From positions 1 to 7,863 of the forward strand of contig JBBRGA010000155.1 of NCBI GenBank assembly GCA_038241115.1: a DNA stretch of 7,863 nucleotides, given 5' to 3'. The notes beneath the pieces were generated by a model. That model did no database searches. It saw nothing but the letters and a program-made list of their open reading frames with translations, and was not told the origin of the DNA. Both the position numbers and the translations under genes were made by a program. The stretch is from JANYJJ01 sp038241115. Lineage in GTDB: Bacteria > Pseudomonadota > Gammaproteobacteria > Burkholderiales > Burkholderiaceae_C. Positions 1-6,698 of this stretch are shown here, in pieces; position 1 is the stretch's first letter; each line of letters opens with the position of its first letter.

Positions 1-267
1 AGTCGAGCCCAGCGTACTGGTCGAACTGATGATGCTCAAACCCGGAATGGTTTGAAACTGCTTTTCAAGTTGCAGCGCCACCGACGTGGCCATGGTTTCG
101 GGGCTGGCGCCAGGCAGCGAAGCCGACACGTTGATGACCGGAGTGTTGTAACTCGGCAAAGCCGCAATGGGGATCTTTGTATAGGCAATCGCGCCCGCCA
201 CGACCACAGCGACGTTGAGCAAAACCGTCATCACAGGACGGCGAATGAACAGTTCAGACAAGTTCAT
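1..267 (-). CDS. RND efflux pump inner-membrane permease, MdtC/MuxC-like (N-terminal 89 residues; runs off window)
   Basis: This is the inner-membrane proton/drug antiporter subunit of a tripartite efflux pump of the resistance-nodulation-division family. Only the first 89 residues are present. They start MNLSELFIRRPVMTVLLNV, the typical cytoplasmic start plus first transmembrane helix of RND permeases (about residues 12-28). The early periplasmic porter segment follows, with IPIAALPSYNTPVINVSASL and then PGASPETMATSVALQLE. The phrases VSASLPGASPETMA and, near the edge, STSTLGS resemble MdtC/MuxC more than AcrB or MdtB, as recalled from family sequences. The ATG overlaps the TGA of the upstream fusion-protein gene (ATGA), so translation is probably coupled. 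The gene is not broken inside the window but is cut by its left edge. Substrates cannot be deduced. A second permease gene may follow outside the window, as in mdtABC systems. Confidence 0.93.
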   Translation of the reverse strand, partial: MNLSELFIRRPVMTVLLNVAVVVAGAIAYTKIPIAALPSYNTPVINVSASLPGASPETMATSVALQLEKQFQTIPGLSIISSTSTLGST

Positions 268-1646
268 GGGCGCGCTGCTGTTTCTGAAATGGAGGCTGGA
301 GCTGGGGCAGCCGCTGTACCGCCGGAAGCAACTCCTGAGGCGGCACGAACAACCGCACCAACAACTGCACCTACGGCTGCACCCGAAGCCGCACCCTCCG
401 GTGCACTGGCGCCAACAGCCGGCTTGCCGCCGCGCGCACCGCCGCCGTCTGCGGCGCGCTCGATCAGCCGCGAGCCGGGGCGCACATTTTGTCGGCCGTC
501 GAGCACGATTTTTTCACCGGCGCGCACCCCGCTGACCACCGCCTCCAAGCCCGCCGACTGCAGCAGTTCGATCGGTCGCAGCGCTGCCTTACCGCTTGCT
601 TCGAGCACGAAAACCCCACGGCCGCGTGCGTTTTGCACGATGGCGGCTTGTGGCACCACCACCGCATCTTTGATGGTTTGAATGACCATCTTCACGTTCA
701 CAAAAGCGCCCGGCCACAGGCCTGAATCTTTGTTGTCGAACACGGCTTTGACCTTGACGGTGCCCGAGCTGGCGTCTACCGCGCTGTCTACGAATAGCAG
801 CTTGCCCACACGCGCCTTGGATTGATGCGGCAGCAACACAGTCACAGGCGCATTGCCCGACTTCAGCGCAGCCAACGCGTCGCCCAGATTGCGCTGCGGA
901 AGGTTGAAACTCACCGCCACTGGATCGAGTTGCGTGATGGTGACCAGCGGCGTGGTGTTGGCTTGTACCGAACTGCCGGTAAACACATTCACCGCACCCG
1001 CGCGACCCGATGAAGGCGCGGTGATGCGACCGTAACCCTGCGCCACCAAAGCCGCGCGGATGGCGGCACTGTCGGCGAACAACGCGGCATTTTGCGAATC
1101 CACCAGCGCTTGGATGGTGTCCACCGCGGCTTGCGAAACGAACTTTTGCGCGAGCAAATCGCGGCTGCGCGCCAACTGCCGCTGCACATCGTTCATCGTG
1201 GCTTGGTCTTTTTCGAGTTGCGCTTTGGCCTTGCTCACGCCGGCGTCCTCGGCCGGCACATCGAGCGTGAACAAGAGCTGTCCCGCTTTGACGAAGTCGC
1301 CTTCCCGAATGTGAACCCTCTTGATCACGCTGCTGATTTGCGGGCGTAACTCCACGCTGCTCAGCGCACTGACAGCGCCTGAGGCGTCGAGCTGAACCTT
1401 AAAGTCGCGCTGCTGTGCTTGCACGACCGTGACGCTGACCGGCGGCGAAGGTGAGGCTGCACTTGCTGCGCCGCCAGACGCACCTGCTGCGCCAGATGCG
1501 GGAGCCATGGCGGTCGCGCCAGCCGACGCGGCCACAGCAGCTTCGCCTGACTGTCCTCGCATGGCCTTGCCAGGGCCGTAAAACCAAGTGGCTGCACCGC
1601 CAACTGCCACCACCGCCGCAACACCGGCCATCAAAAGTTTGTTCAT
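264..1646 (-). CDS. RND efflux pump periplasmic adaptor (membrane-fusion protein), MdtA/HlyD family
   Basis: This 460-residue adaptor would link the RND permease to an outer-membrane channel in the periplasm. The N-terminal membrane anchor or signal segment is about residues 3-23 (LLMAGVAAVVAVGGAATWF). An Ala/Gly/Ser/Pro-rich linker runs to about residue 70. The barrel-sandwich/lipoyl half-motif (ELRPQISSVIKRVHIREGDFVKAG, 99-122) precedes an alpha-helical hairpin (about 135-200) and the second lipoyl half (GRITAPSSGRAGAVNVFTGS, 206-225). Beta-barrel and membrane-proximal domains follow (SFNLPQRNL, LWPGAFVNVKM, VVVPQAAIVQ). The last 60 or so residues are a low-complexity Ala/Gly/Val tail. The frame stays open to an ATG at 1724. 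The ATG at 1646 is preferred because it puts the hydrophobic anchor at the N-terminus and has a weak GAAG six bases upstream. The gene starts 127 bp after dut and may have its own promoter, though none is clear. Its stop overlaps the permease start. Confidence 0.92.
   Translation of the reverse strand: MNKLLMAGVAAVVAVGGAATWFYGPGKAMRGQSGEAAVAASAGATAMAPASGAAGASGGAASAASPSPPVSVTVVQAQQRDFKVQLDASGAVSALSSVELRPQISSVIKRVHIREGDFVKAGQLLFTLDVPAEDAGVSKAKAQLEKDQATMNDVQRQLARSRDLLAQKFVSQAAVDTIQALVDSQNAALFADSAAIRAALVAQGYGRITAPSSGRAGAVNVFTGSSVQANTTPLVTITQLDPVAVSFNLPQRNLGDALAALKSGNAPVTVLLPHQSKARVGKLLFVDSAVDASSGTVKVKAVFDNKDSGLWPGAFVNVKMVIQTIKDAVVVPQAAIVQNARGRGVFVLEASGKAALRPIELLQSAGLEAVVSGVRAGEKIVLDGRQNVRPGSRLIERAADGGGARGGKPAVGASAPEGAASGAAVGAVVGAVVRAASGVASGGTAAAPAPASISETAARP
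343..402. repeat. 12-bp degenerate tandem repeat inside the fusion-protein gene
   Basis: On the plus strand the tetramer gcac recurs exactly every 12 bases at 343, 355, 367, 379 and 391, with a further, weaker unit at 403. On the coding (minus) strand this gives a four-residue period of x-x-G-A type. PEGA, ASGA, AVGA, VVGA and VVRA occupy residues 416-435 of the adaptor, and looser units continue to about residue 443. The repeat is in frame and only changes the C-terminal tail. Slippage within it would add or remove four residues without a frameshift. Confidence 0.7.
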
Positions 1647-1773
1647 CAAAGACTTCAATTTCAAAGAGGGGACGCACGTTCCACAAAAATCGGCTGCAAG
1701 CTTGGAAGCACCTCTGTGTTTCATTCAGGCAGGCTGGCGACGCCTTGACGGCACATGGATCGGTTGCCAGCCC

Positions 1774-2226
1774 TCAATGCTTACCCGTGGAACCAAAGCC
1801 GCCTTCACCGCGACCAGAAGTGTCGAAATCATCGACACGTTGGAACACGGCTTGCACCACGGGCACGATGACCAACTGCGCCAAGCGCTCCATGGGCTGC
1901 AGCGTGAACGGGATTTGGCTTCGGTTCCAGCAACTCACCATCAGAGGCCCCTGGTAATCGGAATCGATCAGCCCCACCAAGTTCCCCAACACGATGCCGT
2001 GTTTGTGGCCCAAGCCCGAGCGCGGCAAGATGATGGCGGCGAGGCCAGGATCGCCGATGTGAATGGCAATGCCGGTGGGCACCAGCGTGGTTTGCCCGGG
2101 CTGCAGCACCAGCGGCTCGTCAAGGCAGGCGCGCAGGTCCAGCCCTGCGCTGCCAGGGGTGGCATACGTCGGCAAGGCGTCTGACATGCGGGGGTCCAGC
2201 ACCTTCAGGGCGATCGTTGGAGTCAT
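1774..2226 (-). CDS. dut: deoxyuridine 5'-triphosphate nucleotidohydrolase (dUTPase)
   Basis: This is a homotrimeric cytosolic dUTPase. It hydrolyses dUTP to dUMP and pyrophosphate, which keeps uracil out of DNA and supplies dUMP for thymidylate synthesis. At 150 residues it is nearly the length of the E. coli enzyme and reads very close to it. All five family motifs are present in order: PGSAGLDLRA (24-33), PRSGLG (68-73), GNLVGLIDSDYQG (81-93, with D90 the expected catalytic Asp), ERLAQLV (113-119) and RGEGGFGSTG (139-148, the flexible C-terminal lid). The start at 2226 gives MTPTIALKVLDPR, which aligns with the normal family start. It lies 38 bp after coaBC on the same strand, as in many proteobacteria where the two genes are neighbours. 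No clear Shine-Dalgarno precedes the ATG. The start region is duplicated, and the upstream copy opens a five-codon frame ending in ATGA at the dut start. Confidence 0.98.
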   Translation of the reverse strand: MTPTIALKVLDPRMSDALPTYATPGSAGLDLRACLDEPLVLQPGQTTLVPTGIAIHIGDPGLAAIILPRSGLGHKHGIVLGNLVGLIDSDYQGPLMVSCWNRSQIPFTLQPMERLAQLVIVPVVQAVFQRVDDFDTSGRGEGGFGSTGKH

Positions 2227-2244
2227 GTCGATGGAGTCATGTCG
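2218..2244. repeat. 13-bp direct repeat duplicating the dut start region
   Basis: The 13-mer tggagtcatgtcg occurs at 2218-2230 and again at 2232-2244, which makes a 14-bp tandem duplication. Read on the minus strand it gives two ATGACTCC starts, at 2240 and 2226. The first opens a short frame (ATG and four sense codons) whose TGA overlaps the second ATG. Only the second, at 2226, is in the dUTPase frame. Confidence 0.85.
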
Positions 2245-2264
2245 TTGTGGCCGTGTCGTGGGAT

Positions 2265-3503
2265 TCAGGGTCGGGCGGGGGAATTTGAAAGGCGCACCGC
2301 AATTTCGCAGACCAGACGGCGCGCCAGAGTGAGTTTGTCAGCGCGAGGCAACTCGCGGTGGCCTTGTGCGTCGACCAAGGTCAGCGTGTTGTCGTCTTGC
2401 CCGAACGCGGCGGGACCCAGGTTGGCCACGATCAGCGGCACGCCTTTGCGCTCTAACTTTTCGCGCGCATGGCGCAGCAAATCGTGGCTTTCAGCGGCAA
2501 AACCCACGCAGTACGGCGCCCCCGGCAAGCGCGCCACGCTGGCCAGAATGTCGGCGTTTTCGACAAAGTCCAGCATCGGCGTGGCTTTGTTTTTGTCTTT
2601 TTTGATTTTCTGTTCAGACAACGCGGCAGGCCGCCAATCGGCCACTGCGGCAGTGGCCACGAACACATCGTTTTGCGAAGCCAGCGGCATGACCGCTTCA
2701 AACATTTGCTGTGCCGTGCGCACATCCACGCGGCGCACGGCGCGCGGTGTGGGCAGCTGCACCACACCCGCCACCAAAGTCACGTCGGCACCGGCCTCGG
2801 CAGCTGCGCGAGCCAACGCGAAGCCCATCTTGCCGCTGGACAAATTGGTCAGTCCGCGCACCGGATCGATGGGCTCAAACGTCGGGCCAGCGGTGATCAG
2901 CACGCGCTTGCCAAGCAGGACCTTGGGCTGGAAAAAAGCGACCACTTCTTCCAGCAATTCCTCGGGCTCCAACATGCGCCCGTCCCCCACCTCGCCGCAA
3001 GCCTGGTCGCCGCTGCCTGGGCCGAACAATGTGGCGCCGTCGGAGCGCAACTGGGCCGCATTGCGCTGGGTGGACGGGTGGGCCCACATTTCGCGGTTCA
3101 TGGCCGGGGCCAACAACAGCGGACAAGATGCCAACGGCCTGGCCAAACACATCAAGCTGAGCAAATCATCGGCTCGGCCGTGCAGCAACTTGGCCATGAA
3201 GTCGGCGCTGGCCGGAGCCACCAACACCGCATCGGCTTCGCGAGTCAGGTTGATGTGGGCCATGTTGTTGGCAACGTCTGCGGCCGGGCGAGAGTCCCAT
3301 TGGTTGGTGAACACCGCACGGCCAGACAGCGCTTGCAGCGTGACGGCGGTGATGAAGTGTTCGGCCGCATCGGTCATCACCACTTGCACCGTCGCGCCCG
3401 CTTTGACCAAAGCCCGCGTCAGCTCAGCAGCTTTGTAGCAGGCAATGCCGCCCGACAGGCCCAGGACGATGTGCTTGCCTGCCAAGTCCAAACGAATCTC
3501 CAT
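2265..3503 (-). CDS. coaBC: bifunctional phosphopantothenoylcysteine decarboxylase / phosphopantothenate-cysteine ligase
   Basis: This cytosolic enzyme makes 4'-phosphopantetheine for coenzyme A. The ligase half joins phosphopantothenate to cysteine using CTP, and the FMN-dependent decarboxylase half removes CO2. The protein is 412 residues, the usual length. The CoaC half (about 1-190) has the flavoprotein start GLSGGIACYK (15-24), the active-site His in MAHINLTRE (H83), the PAMN motif (133-136) and the substrate clamp GDQACGEVGDGRM with C169. The CoaB half (about 198-405) has ITAGPTFEPIDPVRGLTN (203-220), then LSSGKMG, the AAVADWRP stretch (285-292) and the lysine-rich KIKK motif (299-302). 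All key residues look intact. The gene starts 13 bp after the lepB stop, and AGTGAG in that gap is a modest ribosome-binding site, so the two are probably co-transcribed. dut follows 38 bp downstream. Confidence 0.98.
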   Translation of the reverse strand: MEIRLDLAGKHIVLGLSGGIACYKAAELTRALVKAGATVQVVMTDAAEHFITAVTLQALSGRAVFTNQWDSRPAADVANNMAHINLTREADAVLVAPASADFMAKLLHGRADDLLSLMCLARPLASCPLLLAPAMNREMWAHPSTQRNAAQLRSDGATLFGPGSGDQACGEVGDGRMLEPEELLEEVVAFFQPKVLLGKRVLITAGPTFEPIDPVRGLTNLSSGKMGFALARAAAEAGADVTLVAGVVQLPTPRAVRRVDVRTAQQMFEAVMPLASQNDVFVATAAVADWRPAALSEQKIKKDKNKATPMLDFVENADILASVARLPGAPYCVGFAAESHDLLRHAREKLERKGVPLIVANLGPAAFGQDDNTLTLVDAQGHRELPRADKLTLARRLVCEIAVRLSNSPARP

Positions 3504-3516
3504 CAGAAGCTCACTT

Positions 3517-4365
3517 TCAAAGTGCAGTCCACACGCGCTTCAGGTCAGACCAGTTGAACAGCACACGCACCGCTTTGCCGTACACCTCTTCATGCGGCAA
3601 AAAGCCCCACACGCGCGAGTCGGCAGAGTTGTCGCGGTTGTCGCCCAGCATCAAGTACTGGCCCGCTGGCACGGTGCATTGCCAAGCGCCGGCATGGGCG
3701 CTTTGGCAATTCGCAGCCAGGCCGGCATCTTGAAAATTCAGCGGCAGCCTGCCCTGGACGAAGGGGTTGATCTTGAGCACGCGGTCGGGCGCTGCGACCG
3801 TCCGGGCCGACTCTCGCACCAACCACTGGCCCCTGTCTTCGCTGGGGTGATCGGCGCCGACGTTGTCGTTGAGCATCTCGGCACGCGGTGAAGCGCCCGT
3901 TGCTTGGGCCGCAGTGAACACGCCGACCGTGCCCTCGTTGAACACCACTCGGTCGCCGGGCAAACCAATCAAGCGCTTCACGTAGTACTGCGACACATCG
4001 GGCGGATACCGAAACACCACCACGTCTCCCCGCTGCGGCTGACCGGTTTCTATGGCGGTGTTGGTAAACGGCAAGCGCGGCCCGTAGGCCAGATGGTTGA
4101 CCAGCAAATAGTCACCCACGCGCAGCGTCGGCTCCATCGAACCCGACGGCACTTTGGGCCAATCGGCCACGGCCACGCGGCAAGTGAACATGAGCGCCAC
4201 CACCACGAACAGCTCGGCCCCAAAGCTCACCCACAGCGGCTTCTTGGTCAGCTGCTCACCGCGCCGGTTCAAGCCGCGCAACTTCACATGCCAAGCCACC
4301 CACAGCGCACCCGTCACCACGGTGGCGAGGAACAACATTTCATTGACAGAAAAGCCGATTTGCAT
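3517..4365 (-). CDS. lepB: signal peptidase I
   Basis: This inner-membrane Ser/Lys protease (family S26) cleaves signal peptides from exported preproteins on the periplasmic side. With the start at 4365 it has 282 residues, shorter than E. coli LepB (about 324). Two hydrophobic segments (about 9-27 and 44-66) come first. The catalytic box PSGSMEPTLRVGDYLLVN has nucleophile S76. RGDVVVFRYP (112-121) follows, then YVKRLIGLPGDRV with the general-base Lys K130, and GDNRDNSADSRVWGFLP (241-257). C220 and C230 sit where a periplasmic disulfide is possible. The frame is open upstream to an ATG at 4563, but that extra stretch has no membrane or protease character. The 4365 start has GAGAA seven bases upstream. 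The usual partner lepA is not next to it, because the upstream neighbour is the divergent egtD. It is most likely the first gene of a lepB-coaBC-dut transcript. Confidence 0.95.
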   Translation of the reverse strand: MQIGFSVNEMLFLATVVTGALWVAWHVKLRGLNRRGEQLTKKPLWVSFGAELFVVVALMFTCRVAVADWPKVPSGSMEPTLRVGDYLLVNHLAYGPRLPFTNTAIETGQPQRGDVVVFRYPPDVSQYYVKRLIGLPGDRVVFNEGTVGVFTAAQATGASPRAEMLNDNVGADHPSEDRGQWLVRESARTVAAPDRVLKINPFVQGRLPLNFQDAGLAANCQSAHAGAWQCTVPAGQYLMLGDNRDNSADSRVWGFLPHEEVYGKAVRVLFNWSDLKRVWTAL

Positions 4366-4649
4366 GGGCGGATTCTCACTGATTGAGGTCCAACGATCCG
4401 ACCGGCTCACCGCGCCAAACCCGCAGTGGCTTTGCGCGATTGACCGGACACCATCTTTTCGTGGCCAGGACCCGGAGATTGAACGGTTGAACAGCAAGCG
4501 TGTCAGCTTGATCGCCGAAGTCCGACAAAATGAGCTCCGGTACGGCGTGTTCGGGCGGATCATTCAAACGCGAGTCTTTCTGACCCCGCGGCCCCCGCTG
4601 CCGCCGCTGCCCCACGCCACACGGTTCACTGCGTCGCATTGACCGTGAC
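4366..4649. other. divergent intergenic region between lepB and egtD; no convincing gene
   Basis: These 284 bases should hold the promoters for lepB (leftward) and egtD (rightward). I found no well-spaced sigma-70 -35/-10 pair on either strand. Isolated elements include two adjacent TTGAAC hexamers (4479-4484 and 4487-4492) and an AT-rich gacaaaat at 4524-4531. Open frames cross the region on both strands, but their translations are Arg/Pro-rich and show no family signature. No tRNA-like or strong terminator structure was seen. The part near 4580-4620 is very C-rich. Confidence 0.5.
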
Positions 4650-5669
4650 ATGACTACTTCGAGGACTCCAGATTTGAAGCAACCAAGCTCCGGCCGTCAC
4701 ATCCATTCGCCGCTTCCACCGCGCGCACCAAGCTTCATCCAGGTCGACCAGGCCGACCACGCCGCCGCGCGCCAGGAGCTGATCGACGGCTTGAATTCGG
4801 CGGCAGCGTTCACATCTCCCAAGTTTTTATACGACGCCCTCGGCTCGCGCTTGTTCGAGGCCATCACCGAGCTCGACGAGTACTACCCCACGCGCACCGA
4901 AGCAGAAATCTTGAAGCAGCAGGCGCCTGACATCGCCTCGGCTCTGGGCGACATCGGGACGCTCATCGATCTGGGCGCAGGCAACTGCGCCAAGGCCATG
5001 GCCTTGATGAACACCCTTCAACCGCAGCGCTATGTGGCGGTGGACATCTCGGTTGATTTTTTACAAGAGGCTTTGCGTACCGTGCAGCGAGCCCACCCTG
5101 CACTCGACGTGATGGGAGTGGGACAAGATTTTTCCAAGTCCCTGCAACTGCCTTCCCAAACGCTGCAGGGCCGACCGGTGTTTTTCTACCCGGGCTCCAG
5201 CATCGGTAATTTCACGCCGGTTCAAGCGCTGAGTTTTCTCTCTGGCGTGCACGAACAGGCAAGCGGCGGCGGACTGTTGATCGGCGTTGATTTGGTCAAA
5301 GCCACCGAGTTGCTGCAACCGGCCTACGACGACGCGCTGGGCGTCACCGCGGCCTTCAACCTGAATGTGTTGCTGCACCTGAACCGCTTGATCGGCAGCA
5401 ACTTTTCGCCTCGAGATTGGCAGCATGTGGCGTTGTTCAACATCGAACGTTCGCGCATCGAAATGCATCTGGAAGCGCGCGGCGCGCTCACCGTGAATTG
5501 GCCCCAAGGCGAACGACGCTTTGAGCAAGGCGAACGTTTGCACACCGAAAATTCATACAAGTACACCGCCGACGGATTTGCGGCTTTGCTCAGCTCAGCA
5601 GGCTTCAAAAACAGCCAGCGCTGGCTGGACGACAAAGGCTGGTTTGCGGTTTTCTGGGCGAGCAGCTGA
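4650..5669 (+). CDS. egtD: L-histidine N(alpha)-methyltransferase (EgtD), ergothioneine pathway
   Basis: EgtD is a cytosolic SAM-dependent enzyme that trimethylates the alpha-amino group of histidine to hercynine, the first step of ergothioneine synthesis. The protein is 339 residues, near the family length plus a Pro/His-rich N-terminal extension of about 30. Visible signatures are KFLYDALGSRLFEAITELDE (58-77), then YYPTRTEAEIL (Y61 and Y78 match the histidine-contacting tyrosines of the mycobacterial enzyme by motif position). The SAM loop is LIDLGAGNCAKA (105-116) with VDIS (131-134). FFYPGSSIGNF (178-188) contains N187, and HTENSYKY (298-305) contains E300 and S302, the pair that sets histidine specificity in characterised EgtD. 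The key residues therefore support the histidine substrate. The next internal Met is about 115 residues in, so the start at 4650 is favoured despite a weak ribosome-binding site. No egtB lies beside it; the gene stands alone and faces the hydrolase gene. Confidence 0.94.
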   Translation: MTTSRTPDLKQPSSGRHIHSPLPPRAPSFIQVDQADHAAARQELIDGLNSAAAFTSPKFLYDALGSRLFEAITELDEYYPTRTEAEILKQQAPDIASALGDIGTLIDLGAGNCAKAMALMNTLQPQRYVAVDISVDFLQEALRTVQRAHPALDVMGVGQDFSKSLQLPSQTLQGRPVFFYPGSSIGNFTPVQALSFLSGVHEQASGGGLLIGVDLVKATELLQPAYDDALGVTAAFNLNVLLHLNRLIGSNFSPRDWQHVALFNIERSRIEMHLEARGALTVNWPQGERRFEQGERLHTENSYKYTADGFAALLSSAGFKNSQRWLDDKGWFAVFWASS

Positions 5670-5692
5670 AACGCAACTGGCCGGTGCCGTCG

Positions 5693-5769
5693 GTGCGCGC
5701 CCATTGCGCGCCCGTTGTTCGCCATGTGCGCGCCAAGTGCGCAGTCAACCCGCGCTCAATGCGCGTTAA
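5693..5769. repeat. 11-bp degenerate tandem array between convergent egtD and hydrolase genes
   Basis: Seven consecutive 11-base units can be laid end to end from 5693. The best copies are gtgcgcgccca (5693), ttgcgcgcccg (5704) and gtgcgcgccaa (5726). Units at 5715, 5737, 5748 and 5759 are degenerate but keep the GCGC or CGCC core in register. The array covers most of the intergenic gap, and the last two units include the stop and final two codons of the minus-strand hydrolase. Small hairpins can form: GCGCGC at 5695-5700 with 5706-5711, and TGCGC at 5727-5731 with 5739-5743. No T-tract follows on either strand, so a standard intrinsic terminator is not supported. Confidence 0.6.
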
Positions 5770-6664
5770 GAAACCGAATCAACTTTTCACGCGACAGACT
5801 CAGCGCCTGCGCGTTGCCACCCACCGTCACACCTTGACCCGGGTTCGCGCCGTTGGGAACGTCTTTGCGCTGCCGCAGTGGGGCCGTGGAATCAAAGCCG
5901 TGGAAGGCGTCGGGGAAGGCCTCGATTTCGATTTGGGCGGCCGTCCGCTCGGCGCTGCGGCCTTGCTCTGCCAAGCGCTTGCACGGCAGCGCGGGCGTCC
6001 AGTCGTCGGCGTCGCCCACCAACAACAGCAAATCGGCGCTGGGAAGATAGCCGCGCTTCAGTTCAGCCTCGCAGCCAGGGTAGAAAGCGACCGCGAAACT
6101 GGGCTTCACTGCCGCGTTGGCGACGTCGGCGTCGCGCTTGTTGGTGGCAGCCAGCACCGCGCTGCCGCCGTTGGACCAGCCGATCAAACCAATTTTTTGA
6201 GCGTCTACTTGAGGTTGCTGGGCCAGCCATTCGATTGCAGCCAGCGCGTCTGAACGCCGATGCTGAATGGTGACTTGGCGCGTGCCGAGCTTTTGTGTGC
6301 ACAGCTCGCGCTCGCCGCGCGGCGTGAGCGAGTCCACCACCAGCGCATGTGTGCCCTGGTTTTGAAGCAGTTCAACGTATTCACGGAAGCGCAAGCTGAG
6401 TTCGCCCTTGGCGTTGTACGGCCCGCCGCAGCCGTGCATCAACACCACTGCCCTCGAGCGCTCTGGCGCCCCGGCGCTGCGCGGGGCAAGCGCCCAAAAC
6501 GCCTTCAGCAACACGGGTTCAGGACGCGATTTGTCCAGACTTGCAAAGCCCACTTCAGTGAACGCTGCAGCCGCGTGGGCGCTGTGAGCAACGGCGCAGA
6601 TGCAGGCAAGCAAACCACGCACGCAGCACGCTGTGAAATTTAGCTTCGGTGATTTCGAACCCAT
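5756..6664 (-). CDS. exported alpha/beta hydrolase of the dienelactone hydrolase type, substrate unknown
   Basis: This 302-residue protein begins with an apparent Sec signal peptide: a basic start, a hydrophobic core VRGLLACICAVAHSAHA, and likely cleavage after A31. That places the enzyme in the periplasm or outside the cell. The mature part shows an alpha/beta-hydrolase layout: VVLMHGCGGPY (73-83, oxyanion-side strand and loop), GLIGWSNGGS (159-168, nucleophile elbow with S164), LLLVGDADDWTP (214-225, acid D220 or D221) and FPDAFHGFD (250-258, catalytic H255). The nucleophile is Ser, whereas classic dienelactone hydrolase uses Cys, so dienelactone itself need not be the substrate. The ATG at 6664 was chosen; an in-frame TTG at 6670 would add two residues. 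It starts 34 bp after the response-regulator stop on the same strand, so it is probably co-transcribed with the two-component pair. The stop codon lies inside the 11-bp repeat array. Confidence 0.85.
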   Translation of the reverse strand: MGSKSPKLNFTACCVRGLLACICAVAHSAHAAAAFTEVGFASLDKSRPEPVLLKAFWALAPRSAGAPERSRAVVLMHGCGGPYNAKGELSLRFREYVELLQNQGTHALVVDSLTPRGERELCTQKLGTRQVTIQHRRSDALAAIEWLAQQPQVDAQKIGLIGWSNGGSAVLAATNKRDADVANAAVKPSFAVAFYPGCEAELKRGYLPSADLLLLVGDADDWTPALPCKRLAEQGRSAERTAAQIEIEAFPDAFHGFDSTAPLRQRKDVPNGANPGQGVTVGGNAQALSLSREKLIRFLNAH

Positions 6665-6698
6665 GTCCAACTCAATTCAAACGTCTTTCGAACTCACG

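Noticed and set aside
1647..1724. Upstream in-frame ATG at 1724 as the fusion-protein start
   Set aside because: It would put a 26-residue polar stretch ahead of the membrane anchor, and no ribosome-binding site is visible before it.
2239..3438. Long plus-strand open frame (399 codons) opposite coaBC
   Set aside because: It is antisense to a fully conserved CoaBC, and its translation is Ser/Ala/Arg-rich without any domain signature; this is typical of GC-rich antisense frames.
4366..4563. Upstream in-frame ATG at 4563 as the lepB start
   Set aside because: It would add 66 residues with no membrane or protease character; the ATG at 4365 has a ribosome-site-like GAGAA and places the first membrane helix at the N-terminus.
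4376..4651. Minus-strand 91-codon frame in the lepB-egtD gap
   Set aside because: Arg/Pro-rich translation, no clear ribosome-binding site, no motif, and it would cover the region expected to hold the divergent promoters.
5695..5743. GC-rich hairpins as a rho-independent terminator for egtD or the hydrolase
   Set aside because: Stems are only 5-6 bp and no T-tract follows on either strand; the symmetry is largely a by-product of the GCGC-rich repeat unit.
5693..5769. CRISPR-like array
   Set aside because: Units are 11 bp, contiguous and degenerate, with no spacers.
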